Below, piece by piece: positions 37,445 to 44,203 of a DNA stretch of 55,335 bases. The position numbers were made by a program, and so were the translations under genes. The notes under the pieces were generated by a model. That model searched no databases. It saw nothing but the letters and a program-made list of their open reading frames with translations, and was not told where the DNA came from. Every line of letters starts with the position of its first letter. The first letter of the stretch is position 1. The DNA lies in assembly GCF_015206895.1 (NCBI RefSeq), contig NZ_JADEXU010000040.1:1-55335 (forward strand), written 5' to 3'. Source of the stretch: Nostoc sp. LEGE 12450 (GTDB taxonomy: Bacteria; Cyanobacteriota; Cyanobacteriia; Cyanobacteriales; Nostocaceae).

Positions 37445-38329
37445 ATGAGTTCCCGCGCCCTGCTGTTAATAAATCGTCATGCCCGCCAAGGGCAAAAGAG
37501 TCTGTCGGAAGCGATTGAATATCTGAAAACACTCGGCTTTGATTTAATTGAGGAGTCTACAGAAGACCCAAAACATCTTACTGAGGTTATATCTCGCTAT
37601 CAGCATCAAGTTGATCTGGTAATCATTGGTGGAGGAGATGGCACTCTCAATGCAGCAGTAGATGCTTTAGTTGATACTCACTTGCCCTTGGGAATCTTGC
37701 CTCTGGGGACTGCCAACGACCTAGCGAGGACTTTGGAAATCCCGAATTCACTCAGCGAAGCTTGCCAAATTATTGCAAATGGAAATTTACGTCATATCGA
37801 CTTGGGTTGGGTGAATGGCAAGCACTTCTTTAACGTTGCCAGTCTAGGATTGAGTGTAAAAATTACCCAGCGACTTACCAAAGAAGTCAAACGCCGTTGG
37901 GGAATATTTGCTTATGCCGCCACTGCATTGCAAGTCATTTGGGAAGCTAGACCTTTTACTGCCGAAATTGTAATCAATGGTGAATCAGTTCACGTGAAAA
38001 CAGTACAAATTGCTGTGGGTAACGGTCGTTATTACGGCGGTGGTATGGCAGTGGCTGACGATGCCACAATAGATGACCAAAGGCTAGACCTCTATAGCTT
38101 GGAAATCAAACATTGGTGGCAGATTATACTATTGCTTCCCGCTATGCGAGAAGGACGACATATACATTGGGAGACTGTACGTTCTCTTCAAGGTCAAGAA
38201 ATAAAAGTATATACTCGCAAACCCCGCCCTATCAATACAGATGGTGAAATCACTACTTACACACCGGCTCATTTTAGGGTTATACCTAAAGCTATAGCTG
38301 TTTTAGCACCCCCAGAAATCAGGAGTTAG
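37445..38329 (+). CDS. YegS/DAG-kinase-like lipid kinase
   Basis: This 294-aa protein has the diacylglycerol/sphingosine kinase catalytic domain: NRHARQGQKS, the nucleotide-binding GGGDGTLNAAVDAL (GGGDGT at residues 62-67), and LPLGTANDLARTL. The C-terminal part holds VGNGRYYGGGM and TDGE. It phosphorylates a membrane lipid such as diacylglycerol or phosphatidylglycerol; the exact substrate is unknown. ATG at 37445. The ExoD-like gene follows 80 bases later on the same strand. Confidence 0.92.
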   Translation: MSSRALLLINRHARQGQKSLSEAIEYLKTLGFDLIEESTEDPKHLTEVISRYQHQVDLVIIGGGDGTLNAAVDALVDTHLPLGILPLGTANDLARTLEIPNSLSEACQIIANGNLRHIDLGWVNGKHFFNVASLGLSVKITQRLTKEVKRRWGIFAYAATALQVIWEARPFTAEIVINGESVHVKTVQIAVGNGRYYGGGMAVADDATIDDQRLDLYSLEIKHWWQIILLLPAMREGRHIHWETVRSLQGQEIKVYTRKPRPINTDGEITTYTPAHFRVIPKAIAVLAPPEIRS

Positions 38330-38408
38330 GATTTATTCTCCTTCATCTCCCTCATCTACTCTATTTCCCTCTGCTAAAAATGTGGGAAGTCGCATCAACT
38401 CACGCCAA

Positions 38409-39014
38409 ATGCATCTGAGATTTTCTCAAGATATAAAGTCCCTGTTACAACGCCTAGCGGAACAACCGCTTACTTTAGGTGATGTTCTGGCTGAAACCTC
38501 AGAACGAGGATTCAGCCTGGTGATTACATTATTAGTTTTGCCCTTTTTATTTCCTATGCCACCGGGATTAACTGGCCCTTTTGGTGGTGCTTGTTTACTG
38601 TTGTCAGCGCAAATGGTTTTAGGGAGGCGATCGCCTTGGCTGCCGAAAAGAATCGCTAACTACAAGTTTCCTCGTCCCTTTGCTGAGTTACTTTTACAAA
38701 ATTTGGGACATCTTACCAAAGTTTTACAGAAAATCGCCCGTCCCCGATTGGCAAAAATAGCCCATAATCCTTTGATTTGGAGAATTAATGGGTTTTGTAT
38801 CTCTTTATTAACAATATTACTAATATTACCAATTCCGTTTACAAATCCTATCCCTACTATAGGTATTTTACTTTTGACTGTTGCCACCATCGAATCTGAT
38901 GGGTTATTAATTTGCATCAGCTACGGTATTACTTTCTTAATTACTTTGCTATTTGGATTTTTGGGTTATGCAGTATGGTTAGCTCCCAGTTTACTACCAT
39001 CTATCTTTAAATAA
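38409..39014 (+). CDS. ExoD family membrane protein
   Basis: This is a protein of about 201 aa from ATG 38409 (MHLRFSQDIK); an upstream in-frame GTG at 38382 would add nine residues. It matches the exopolysaccharide synthesis ExoD family: LGDVLAETSERGFSLVITLL, LPFLFPMPPGLTGPFGGAC and GRRSPWLPKRI. It has about four transmembrane helices. ExoD was found in rhizobia as affecting exopolysaccharide and alkali tolerance; the molecular role is unclear. It converges with the tandem hairpin repeats that start at its stop codon. Confidence 0.88.
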   Translation: MHLRFSQDIKSLLQRLAEQPLTLGDVLAETSERGFSLVITLLVLPFLFPMPPGLTGPFGGACLLLSAQMVLGRRSPWLPKRIANYKFPRPFAELLLQNLGHLTKVLQKIARPRLAKIAHNPLIWRINGFCISLLTILLILPIPFTNPIPTIGILLLTVATIESDGLLICISYGITFLITLLFGFLGYAVWLAPSLLPSIFK

Positions 39015-39415
39015 TAAAAGCCCCCAGCTTTAGGCTAAGGGCTGTGATTTATTAGGGTGCATCTACCATTTATTAATCCGCTTTATTAATTGCTATATCC
39101 GGGTAAATTAGGTTTTTTGACAGATTTATTTTATCGACGCATTAAAAACTACAAGTAATAAAAAAGCCCATAGCATTAAGCTAAGGGCTGTAATTTATTA
39201 AGGTGCATCTACCATTTATTAATCCGCTTTATTAATTGCTATATCCGGGTAAATTAGGTTTTTCAACAGATTTATTTTATTTTAAAATTATAAATTTAAT
39301 TAAAAAAAGCCCTCAGCTAAAAGCGGAGGGCTATGATTTAATTAAGGTGCATCTACTATTTATATATCCGCCTTAGTTCTTGCTGCATCAGGAAGAATTG
39401 AAAAAAATGGATAAC
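39012..39415 (-). repeat. Three tandem ~145-bp repeats, each with a terminator-like hairpin
   Basis: Three head-to-tail copies begin at about 39012, 39158 and 39301. Each has a hairpin (39019-39043, 39165-39189, 39308-39332) flanked on its left by an A-run, so on the minus strand each reads as stem-loop plus U-run. Next to it lies a block containing GGTGCATCTAC and ATCCGC. Copies 1 and 2 are identical over about 62 bases there; copy 3 is diverged, and its stem has changed with partial compensation. This suggests tandem small RNA genes transcribed leftward and converging on the ExoD-like gene. No recognised Rfam family can be named. Confidence 0.7.
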
Positions 39416-39644
39416 TGTGGAATTGATTTCGTTAGCTAAAAAACTAGTACTAGTCTGAACGAGACCAACCTGCGGTTTTTGACTAGATAATCATTGACCA
39501 ACTTCACATTAATTTTACAATTAACCCGAATTTTACCTAAATACACAAAGTTTTTGTTAATATCTCTGATGCTATATCCGCAATAGTACGAATTTAGTTT
39601 ATTAGTTGGGTATATGACTATGAAAGTTAGACGCACCCAACTTC
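39416..39644. other. Intergenic region upstream of the secreted hypothetical
   Basis: The spacer contains a small palindrome ACTAGTACTAGT (39443-39454). The promoter for the rightward gene at 39645, and possibly one for the leftward repeat RNAs, would lie here. Confidence 0.35.
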
Positions 39645-40202
39645 ATGAAGCGATCGCCATTTCTATTAGCCCTTGCTAGCCTTTGTATTGTCGGGGGAAG
39701 CTTTTTTATCAGAACAGCTTTTAGCAGTACTAGCGAGCCTAAAATAATAACTGATACATCACGCTACAAAGAAATTCGTAATCAGCTATGGTCTGATAAT
39801 GATCGAGTAAAACATTTTCCTAATCAGATTCCTACTGATGCTAAAGATGTTCGTATTGCTTACTCTCCAGAATTTTTGCAAGGAAGTACTTTTTTTCAAA
39901 TTAGGCTGAAACAGCCACCAAATAAGATAGAAAAATTACTGTCACAATACAGAAATAGTGCAAAGTACAAATATAGAGGTGGTAACACAAACGACCACAT
40001 AAATCAACTTAACGGTGTGCCGACAACTTTTTTCTACACCAGTGACTCTTCTACAGAATCTTTTCCAGCTACTTATGAAATACTAGTATTAAATGCAGAC
40101 GACAAAGGCAGACCTGGCTTCAAATGGAATCATGGAGATAGCTATGGTGTCGCTATTAATAGTTCCGCCTCAGAAATAATCTATTGGTCTGAAAAATGGT
40201 AG
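39645..40202 (+). CDS. Exported hypothetical protein
   Basis: This 185-aa protein has a signal peptide or N-terminal anchor (about residues 5-26, LLALASLCIVGGSFFIRTAF). The mature part includes LWSDNDRVKHFPNQIPTDAK and ends with GVAINSSASEIIYWSEKW, a plausible beta-rich fold. No family is recognised. The start region contains GCGATCGCC (HIP1-like) within the first codons. It stands alone. Confidence 0.6.
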   Translation: MKRSPFLLALASLCIVGGSFFIRTAFSSTSEPKIITDTSRYKEIRNQLWSDNDRVKHFPNQIPTDAKDVRIAYSPEFLQGSTFFQIRLKQPPNKIEKLLSQYRNSAKYKYRGGNTNDHINQLNGVPTTFFYTSDSSTESFPATYEILVLNADDKGRPGFKWNHGDSYGVAINSSASEIIYWSEKW

Positions 40203-40379
40203 CTAGCAATTCAAAATAAATTTGAATCGCTATGAAAAAAATCATTATTTGGGACATGACCCTTATTCATTACTAAGCAATGGTTTTACCCTTTTGGGTA
40301 TATCACTTTAGGTAGTTAAAAATTATAGCCAGCATAGGTAAGATTTATAAGCTGCTTAAAAACTATCTGAATATTTAGA

Positions 40380-41156
40380 ATGCCAACTGCTTTAATTACT
40401 GGTGCCTCTAGTGGTATTGGTAAAGCTTTTGCCCAGGAACTAGCTGCACGCAAGACAAATCTTGTACTCGTAGCTCGTTCCAAAGAGAAGCTAAGTCAAT
40501 TAGCTAAACAACTACAAGAACAACACAAAATTCAAGTAGACGTTATAATCCAAGACCTCACGGAACCTAATGCAGCTGCTACTGTATTTGATGCCACTAA
40601 AGCAAAGGGATTAACTATTGACTTATTAATCAATAATGCTGGTTTTGGTTACTATGGCGACTTTGCCGAAGGGGATGGAGAAAGGCAAATTAAAATTGTG
40701 CAATTAAACATCTTAGCATTAGTAGGTTTAACTCATAAATTTCTACCCTTGATGCGGCAACGACGGTCTGGAAGTATTATTAACGTATCCTCTATTACCG
40801 CATTTCAACCGATACCATACCTTTCTGTTTATGCTGCCAGTAAAGCTTTTATTCTCAGTTTTAGTGAAGCACTATGGGCAGAGAATCGTCAATATGGTGT
40901 CCGTATTTTGGTCACTTGTCCAGGGCCAATAGAAACAAACTTTTTTGCAGAAGCTAATTTTCCTCCAGCACTGGCGAGTAGTACAGATAAAGTTTATTCT
41001 GCCGAAAAAGTTGTTTGGGAATGTTTAGATGCTTTGGAAAAAGGCTATCCAACTGTTATTAGTTCTGATACTAGTACTCAAATTAGAAGCAAATTATCTA
41101 GGCTTGTACCGCGCAAACTTCTGCTGAATATATTAGCAAAACACTTTAAAGCCTAA
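40380..41156 (+). CDS. Short-chain dehydrogenase/reductase
   Basis: This 258-aa classical SDR has the cofactor motif TGASSGIG (residues 7-14), NNAG, catalytic Ser in NVSSIT, and YxxxK (Tyr151, Lys155). Arg at about residue 33 (VARSKEK) favours NADP(H). The C-terminus is slightly extended and basic (LSRLVPRKLLLNILAKHF), suggesting membrane association, as in the DltE/YqjQ-like subgroup. The substrate is unknown. It stands alone. Confidence 0.92.
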   Translation: MPTALITGASSGIGKAFAQELAARKTNLVLVARSKEKLSQLAKQLQEQHKIQVDVIIQDLTEPNAAATVFDATKAKGLTIDLLINNAGFGYYGDFAEGDGERQIKIVQLNILALVGLTHKFLPLMRQRRSGSIINVSSITAFQPIPYLSVYAASKAFILSFSEALWAENRQYGVRILVTCPGPIETNFFAEANFPPALASSTDKVYSAEKVVWECLDALEKGYPTVISSDTSTQIRSKLSRLVPRKLLLNILAKHFKA

Positions 41157-41365
41157 GTTATGTATAGCAATACGCTTTGATTTATGTTCGCGAAGCGTGG
41201 CGCGTAGCCATAATTATTTGCGTAGAAGGCAAAACAGTCAAGAAGGCTTTTTGAGATGTACTGAATGTTTTCAGAAATCAAAATATGAGTCCTAATATAT
41301 AGTTAGAAGTTAGGAATTTGGGGTTAAAGAAACTGGTGAATTTAAAACTCTTAACTTTTCACTAA

Positions 41366-42145
41366 TTACATATACCTTGTTAATTGAACTCGGTAACGGT
41401 CTTTTTTTGTAACTGCAATTTCCCCAACTTCTAAACGTCCTTTAGAGCGAATGGCGATTAAGTCACCTGATTTAACTTGAGAACTAGCTTGTGTAACTTC
41501 CTTCCAATTAACGCGGACATCACCAGCATCAATGAAGTCAACCATTTTGCTGCGGGACATACCAAAACCGGCAGATGCGATCGCATCTAACCGCAAAGAA
41601 GCCTCCACAGTAGTTAGTTCTTTCTTCTTTGGTTCCCGAACCCTTAATTCAGTTATCTCAATTTGCTGAGTCTTCACAGGAACCGATCGTACCTGTTTAA
41701 GACTCATTTCCAAAAATTCCACTAACTCTGGGGCGACAATCGCCTGGGCCCCTCTTTCTCCCAAAACAATAACGTCTCCTGTCTTTTCACGAACAATTCC
41801 TGTTCCCAACATTGCGCCTAAAAAGTCGCGGTGAGAGGCTGTATCAAACAAGAAATTACCAGCAATTTCCACGGCGACAAGGCTGACTTGAGATTGATCT
41901 AGGGGAAGTTCTGAACGAGCGATCGCTATTCTTTGGCGTTCAGCTTGGGGATATCCACCCCACGCAACTAATTGCACTTCTGTTAATCGGTTAAACACCC
42001 GTTGAATTTCCGCTAATTCTGGGGGAGATAGAAAATCTGTCAAAACCACTTCCCAAGTTTTGATAGCTTGTTCCGCTTGGTCAATTACACGAGCTACACT
42101 ATCTCGATTTTCAACACCCTTTAAAAGTTCTTCTCGTGGCAACAT
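41366..42145 (-). CDS. Photosystem II S4-domain protein
   Basis: This 259-aa RNA-binding protein is of the YlmH-like family. The N-terminal domain has AEIQRVFNRLTEVQLVAWGG and FLGAMLGTGIVREKTGDVIV. The C-terminal S4 domain (about 180-240) has LRLDAIASAGFGMSRSKMVD and NWKEVTQASSQVKSGDLIAI. Cyanobacterial members are annotated as photosystem II S4 domain proteins. The S4 fold and likely RNA binding are clear, whereas a direct role in PSII is established only loosely. An acetyltransferase remnant lies just upstream. Confidence 0.93.
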   Translation of the reverse strand: MLPREELLKGVENRDSVARVIDQAEQAIKTWEVVLTDFLSPPELAEIQRVFNRLTEVQLVAWGGYPQAERQRIAIARSELPLDQSQVSLVAVEIAGNFLFDTASHRDFLGAMLGTGIVREKTGDVIVLGERGAQAIVAPELVEFLEMSLKQVRSVPVKTQQIEITELRVREPKKKELTTVEASLRLDAIASAGFGMSRSKMVDFIDAGDVRVNWKEVTQASSQVKSGDLIAIRSKGRLEVGEIAVTKKDRYRVQLTRYM

Positions 42146-42183
42146 TCTTAAAAATTATGAGTTATGAATTGAGAATTAAACTG

Positions 42184-42415
42184 CTATAACTGTCTTGATT
42201 CTAACTTTAATTCCCATTTCAGCAGATTTCCATCTCTAGCAATTGGTTGAATTCCTAGTTTTTCTAAAATGCGAATTGAGGCAACACGACCGTCTGGAGA
42301 ATGAGCGATAATTCTCTTGAGTTCTCGCCCAGTAAAGGCAAAATTGACCAGTGCTTTTACAGTTTCAAAAGTAAATCCTTGTGTGTTGTAATGCGGAAAC
42401 CAGGATTTTTTGTCA
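42184..42415 (-). pseudogene. C-terminal remnant of a GNAT acetyltransferase
   Basis: The frame ending at 42184 encodes only the C-terminal half of a RimJ-like N-acetyltransferase: GFTFETVKALVNFAF, then RIIAHSPDGRVASIRILEKL and WELKL. About 100 N-terminal residues, including most of the acetyl-CoA site, are missing. The homologous sequence begins almost exactly at the stop codon of the upstream Gly-rich protein gene (42413). An ATG upstream in frame lies within that other gene, so I regard this as a relic. Confidence 0.7.
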
Positions 42416-42919
42416 CACGCTACTTGTGTCAGCATAACCTTGGATATTTTCTGGATCAAACTGACGTAATATTCTGGTCGCTTGTCGAGTGAGAGTTTCC
42501 GAGCCTTGAACAGCAACTAAGTATTTACCCGCGTCTAAGCGGTTTCGATAAGGTAAGGCATCACCACCACCTACGAGTAAACCGACTCCACCACCGACAA
42601 CCACACCACCCATAGCACCACTAGCAGCACCCAGCAGTCCGCCAACGATGTGATTGCCAACTTCACCCGCCCAGGCAAAAGTATCTAAACCAGTGATGAG
42701 GCTAAATGTAAAACCTGCAAAAAAGCCAAATGGTATCAGCCAGGTTGCCATCAGTTGTGCTTGCTTTTTGGCTTGGTCTTTAGGGTCAATTAAGCCAAAT
42801 TCGTCAGCCGTTTTATAGCCCTTCCCCAGGATAGTACTGTTTATGCCTTCTTCTTCTAAAGCTAAGTAAGCAGCTTCGGCTTGAATGCGGTCTGGTAATA
42901 CGGCAACAAGGTAATTCAT
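42413..42919 (-). CDS. Glycine-rich membrane-associated hypothetical protein
   Basis: This 168-aa protein has an N-terminal alpha/beta domain (about residues 1-50, VAVLPDRIQAEAAYLALEEE), a hydrophobic middle (about 57-77), and a Gly-rich putative membrane hairpin (about 90-118, HIVGGLLGAASGAMGGVVVG). A short C-terminal soluble part (LVAVQGSETLTRQATRILRQ) resembles the N-terminal half-domain. This two-lobe layout with a glycine-zipper core is seen in general-stress-type proteins. No precise family is named. The stop codon abuts the acetyltransferase remnant. Confidence 0.65.
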   Translation of the reverse strand: MNYLVAVLPDRIQAEAAYLALEEEGINSTILGKGYKTADEFGLIDPKDQAKKQAQLMATWLIPFGFFAGFTFSLITGLDTFAWAGEVGNHIVGGLLGAASGAMGGVVVGGGVGLLVGGGDALPYRNRLDAGKYLVAVQGSETLTRQATRILRQFDPENIQGYADTSSV

Positions 42920-43347
42920 TGATTTTACAATTTGTCTAATATAAGTTTTGCCTTAATTAACAGCGTATCAGTCTTGGTCGAATCAATCTTACATTGGGTA
43001 GGAGTTTGGAGCTTGGAAAGGCTTTGATTCATACTCCCCTTCCATTGTAGAGAAGTGGTTGGGGGTTAGGTCTCAATACTTGTCGGGTTTTGGGGAGAAG
43101 AGGAAGGGGAAAAGGGAAAAAAACCTTTAACCCTTCCCCTTTAACCTTTTCCCTAAACCCAATTCTAGGTTCAAAATGCACGAAGTGAGTAGTATTGGGT
43201 TAGGTCTGTATTAAACTCAACTGCAAATCGCGTAGGCGTAGCCCGCACTTCTCTACGAGAGGCATGGTTCGACTCCGCTCACCAGCCGCTCAGTGACCAC
43301 CGCAGGTATCGCGCAAGTTAAGCATTAGTTAAATATACATGAGCCGA
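42920..43347. other. Intergenic region with repeats, left part of the framed gene
   Basis: The region holds the left arm of the ~93-bp inverted repeat (43074-43165) and a widely dispersed Nostoc spacer repeat (43230-43310, with CACTTCTCTACGAGAGGC). No gene is seen. Confidence 0.55.
43074..43165 (+). repeat. Left copy of ~93-bp inverted repeat
   Basis: This purine-rich element runs from CAATACTTGTCGGGTTTTGG to AAACCCAATTC and is nearly identical to the reverse complement of 43942-44036. Internally it contains purine tracts and a CTTTAACC-rich portion that can pair with each other. Confidence 0.85.
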
Positions 43348-43725
43348 TCACTTGAGCGAATCTAGCGGCTCACAAAAATTGTTTACGCCTTGTTTGAGGA
43401 CATATATCAAAACTGGCGTTGCCAAAATCTTGGGAAACGTCGGCATTGCTTTTAGATGTTTCATCATCTTTTGAGGTGAAGTATTAAGCAAATCTTCCCG
43501 GTATTCTTGTTCGCAAATAACCACACGCCATTTTCTAGCCAAGGCATCTAACCACTCAGAATTTGCTCTTTCTGGTTGTTGTCCTGCTCTAATAGCTAGC
43601 GTCATCGCCGCATCTTCTAAATCTCCATCACAGTCTTCAATCAAATCCAGCGCTTCCATATCGCTAGGATCGTCAGCCAATTGAGAGCGAAACTGTGCAA
43701 TTTCTTGAGATGTTACTTTAGTCAT
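43348..43725 (-). CDS. Hypothetical protein framed by inverted repeats
   Basis: This 125-aa protein has no recognised family. It starts at ATG 43725 (MTKVTSQEIAQFRSQLADDP) and contains an acidic stretch LIEDCDGDLEDAAMTLAIRA that looks like a UBA/CUE-type helical fold, followed by WLDALARKWRVVICEQEYRE and a hydrophobic C-terminus. It is probably cytoplasmic. It lies between two inverted copies of a 93-bp element and downstream of hgdD. Real-gene confidence is moderate to good from codon pattern. Confidence 0.65.
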   Translation of the reverse strand: MTKVTSQEIAQFRSQLADDPSDMEALDLIEDCDGDLEDAAMTLAIRAGQQPERANSEWLDALARKWRVVICEQEYREDLLNTSPQKMMKHLKAMPTFPKILATPVLIYVLKQGVNNFCEPLDSLK

Positions 43726-43941
43726 GAGTCTTTGACAAGGCTAGCGAGCGAACATTCAGTTATGCTACATCATTTCACAAAATTCCTGTTATGCGTTTTC
43801 GCGGCACTTTCAAAATTCAAAATCCCTGTGAGAAAGTTCAGTTAAGAATTAAACTGTGCCATATTTAATTTTCATCTAGAGAGCGCTGATGTTGCCCACC
43901 CCACAAAGACCAATACTGCTCGGTTAAGAATTTTTAACTCG

Positions 43942-44036
43942 GAATTGGGTTTGGGGAAAAGGTTAAAGGGTAAAGGTTAAAGGTTTTTTCTTTCCCCTTT
44001 CCCCTTCCCCTTTTCCCCAAAACCCGACAAGTATTG
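43942..44036 (-). repeat. Right copy of ~93-bp inverted repeat
   Basis: The reverse complement of this element matches 43074-43165 with only small indels in the G/A-rich tract. Both outer boundaries share CAATACTTGTCGGGTTTTGG, which faces outward from the enclosed gene. Confidence 0.85.
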
Positions 44037-44141
44037 CCACAAAGATTGATATTTAATTAGGTTATGCAATTTAAATCACTTTTAGCTGATTGGTGGGAAT
44101 TTTAGGCATGTAGAGAGTTAAAATTTCGGTCTTTTTGACTA

Positions 44142-44170
44142 AAAAGCCTCATCTTTACAATGAGGCTTTC
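44142..44170 (-). terminator. Intrinsic terminator of hgdD
   Basis: A perfect 10-bp stem (AAAGCCTCAT, 44144-44153, with ATGAGGCTTT, 44161-44170) and 7-nt loop is followed on the minus strand by a short U-run. It lies 34 bases past the hgdD stop. Confidence 0.85.
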
Positions 44171-44203
44171 AGAATTTTTAATTGAGAGGTTAAGTTAGGA
44201 GTA

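Larger units (their letters stand above)
43726..44203. other. Intergenic region, right part of the framed gene
   Basis: The region holds the right arm of the inverted repeat (43942-44036) and the hgdD terminator (44142-44170). No gene is seen. Confidence 0.55.

Noticed and set aside
39012..39415. CRISPR array or short peptide genes for the tandem repeats
   Set aside because: Only three long units with conserved intervening sequence exist; the short frame ending in PDxAxxKAD lacks a common start codon.
39436..39636. 66-codon minus-strand frame
   Set aside because: It overlaps the promoter region of a divergent gene, has no family match and shows poor coding character.
43255..43300. tRNA-like GGTTCGACTCC (T-loop-like) sequence
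   Set aside because: It lies in a dispersed Nostoc spacer repeat, and no acceptor, D or anticodon stems can be folded around it.
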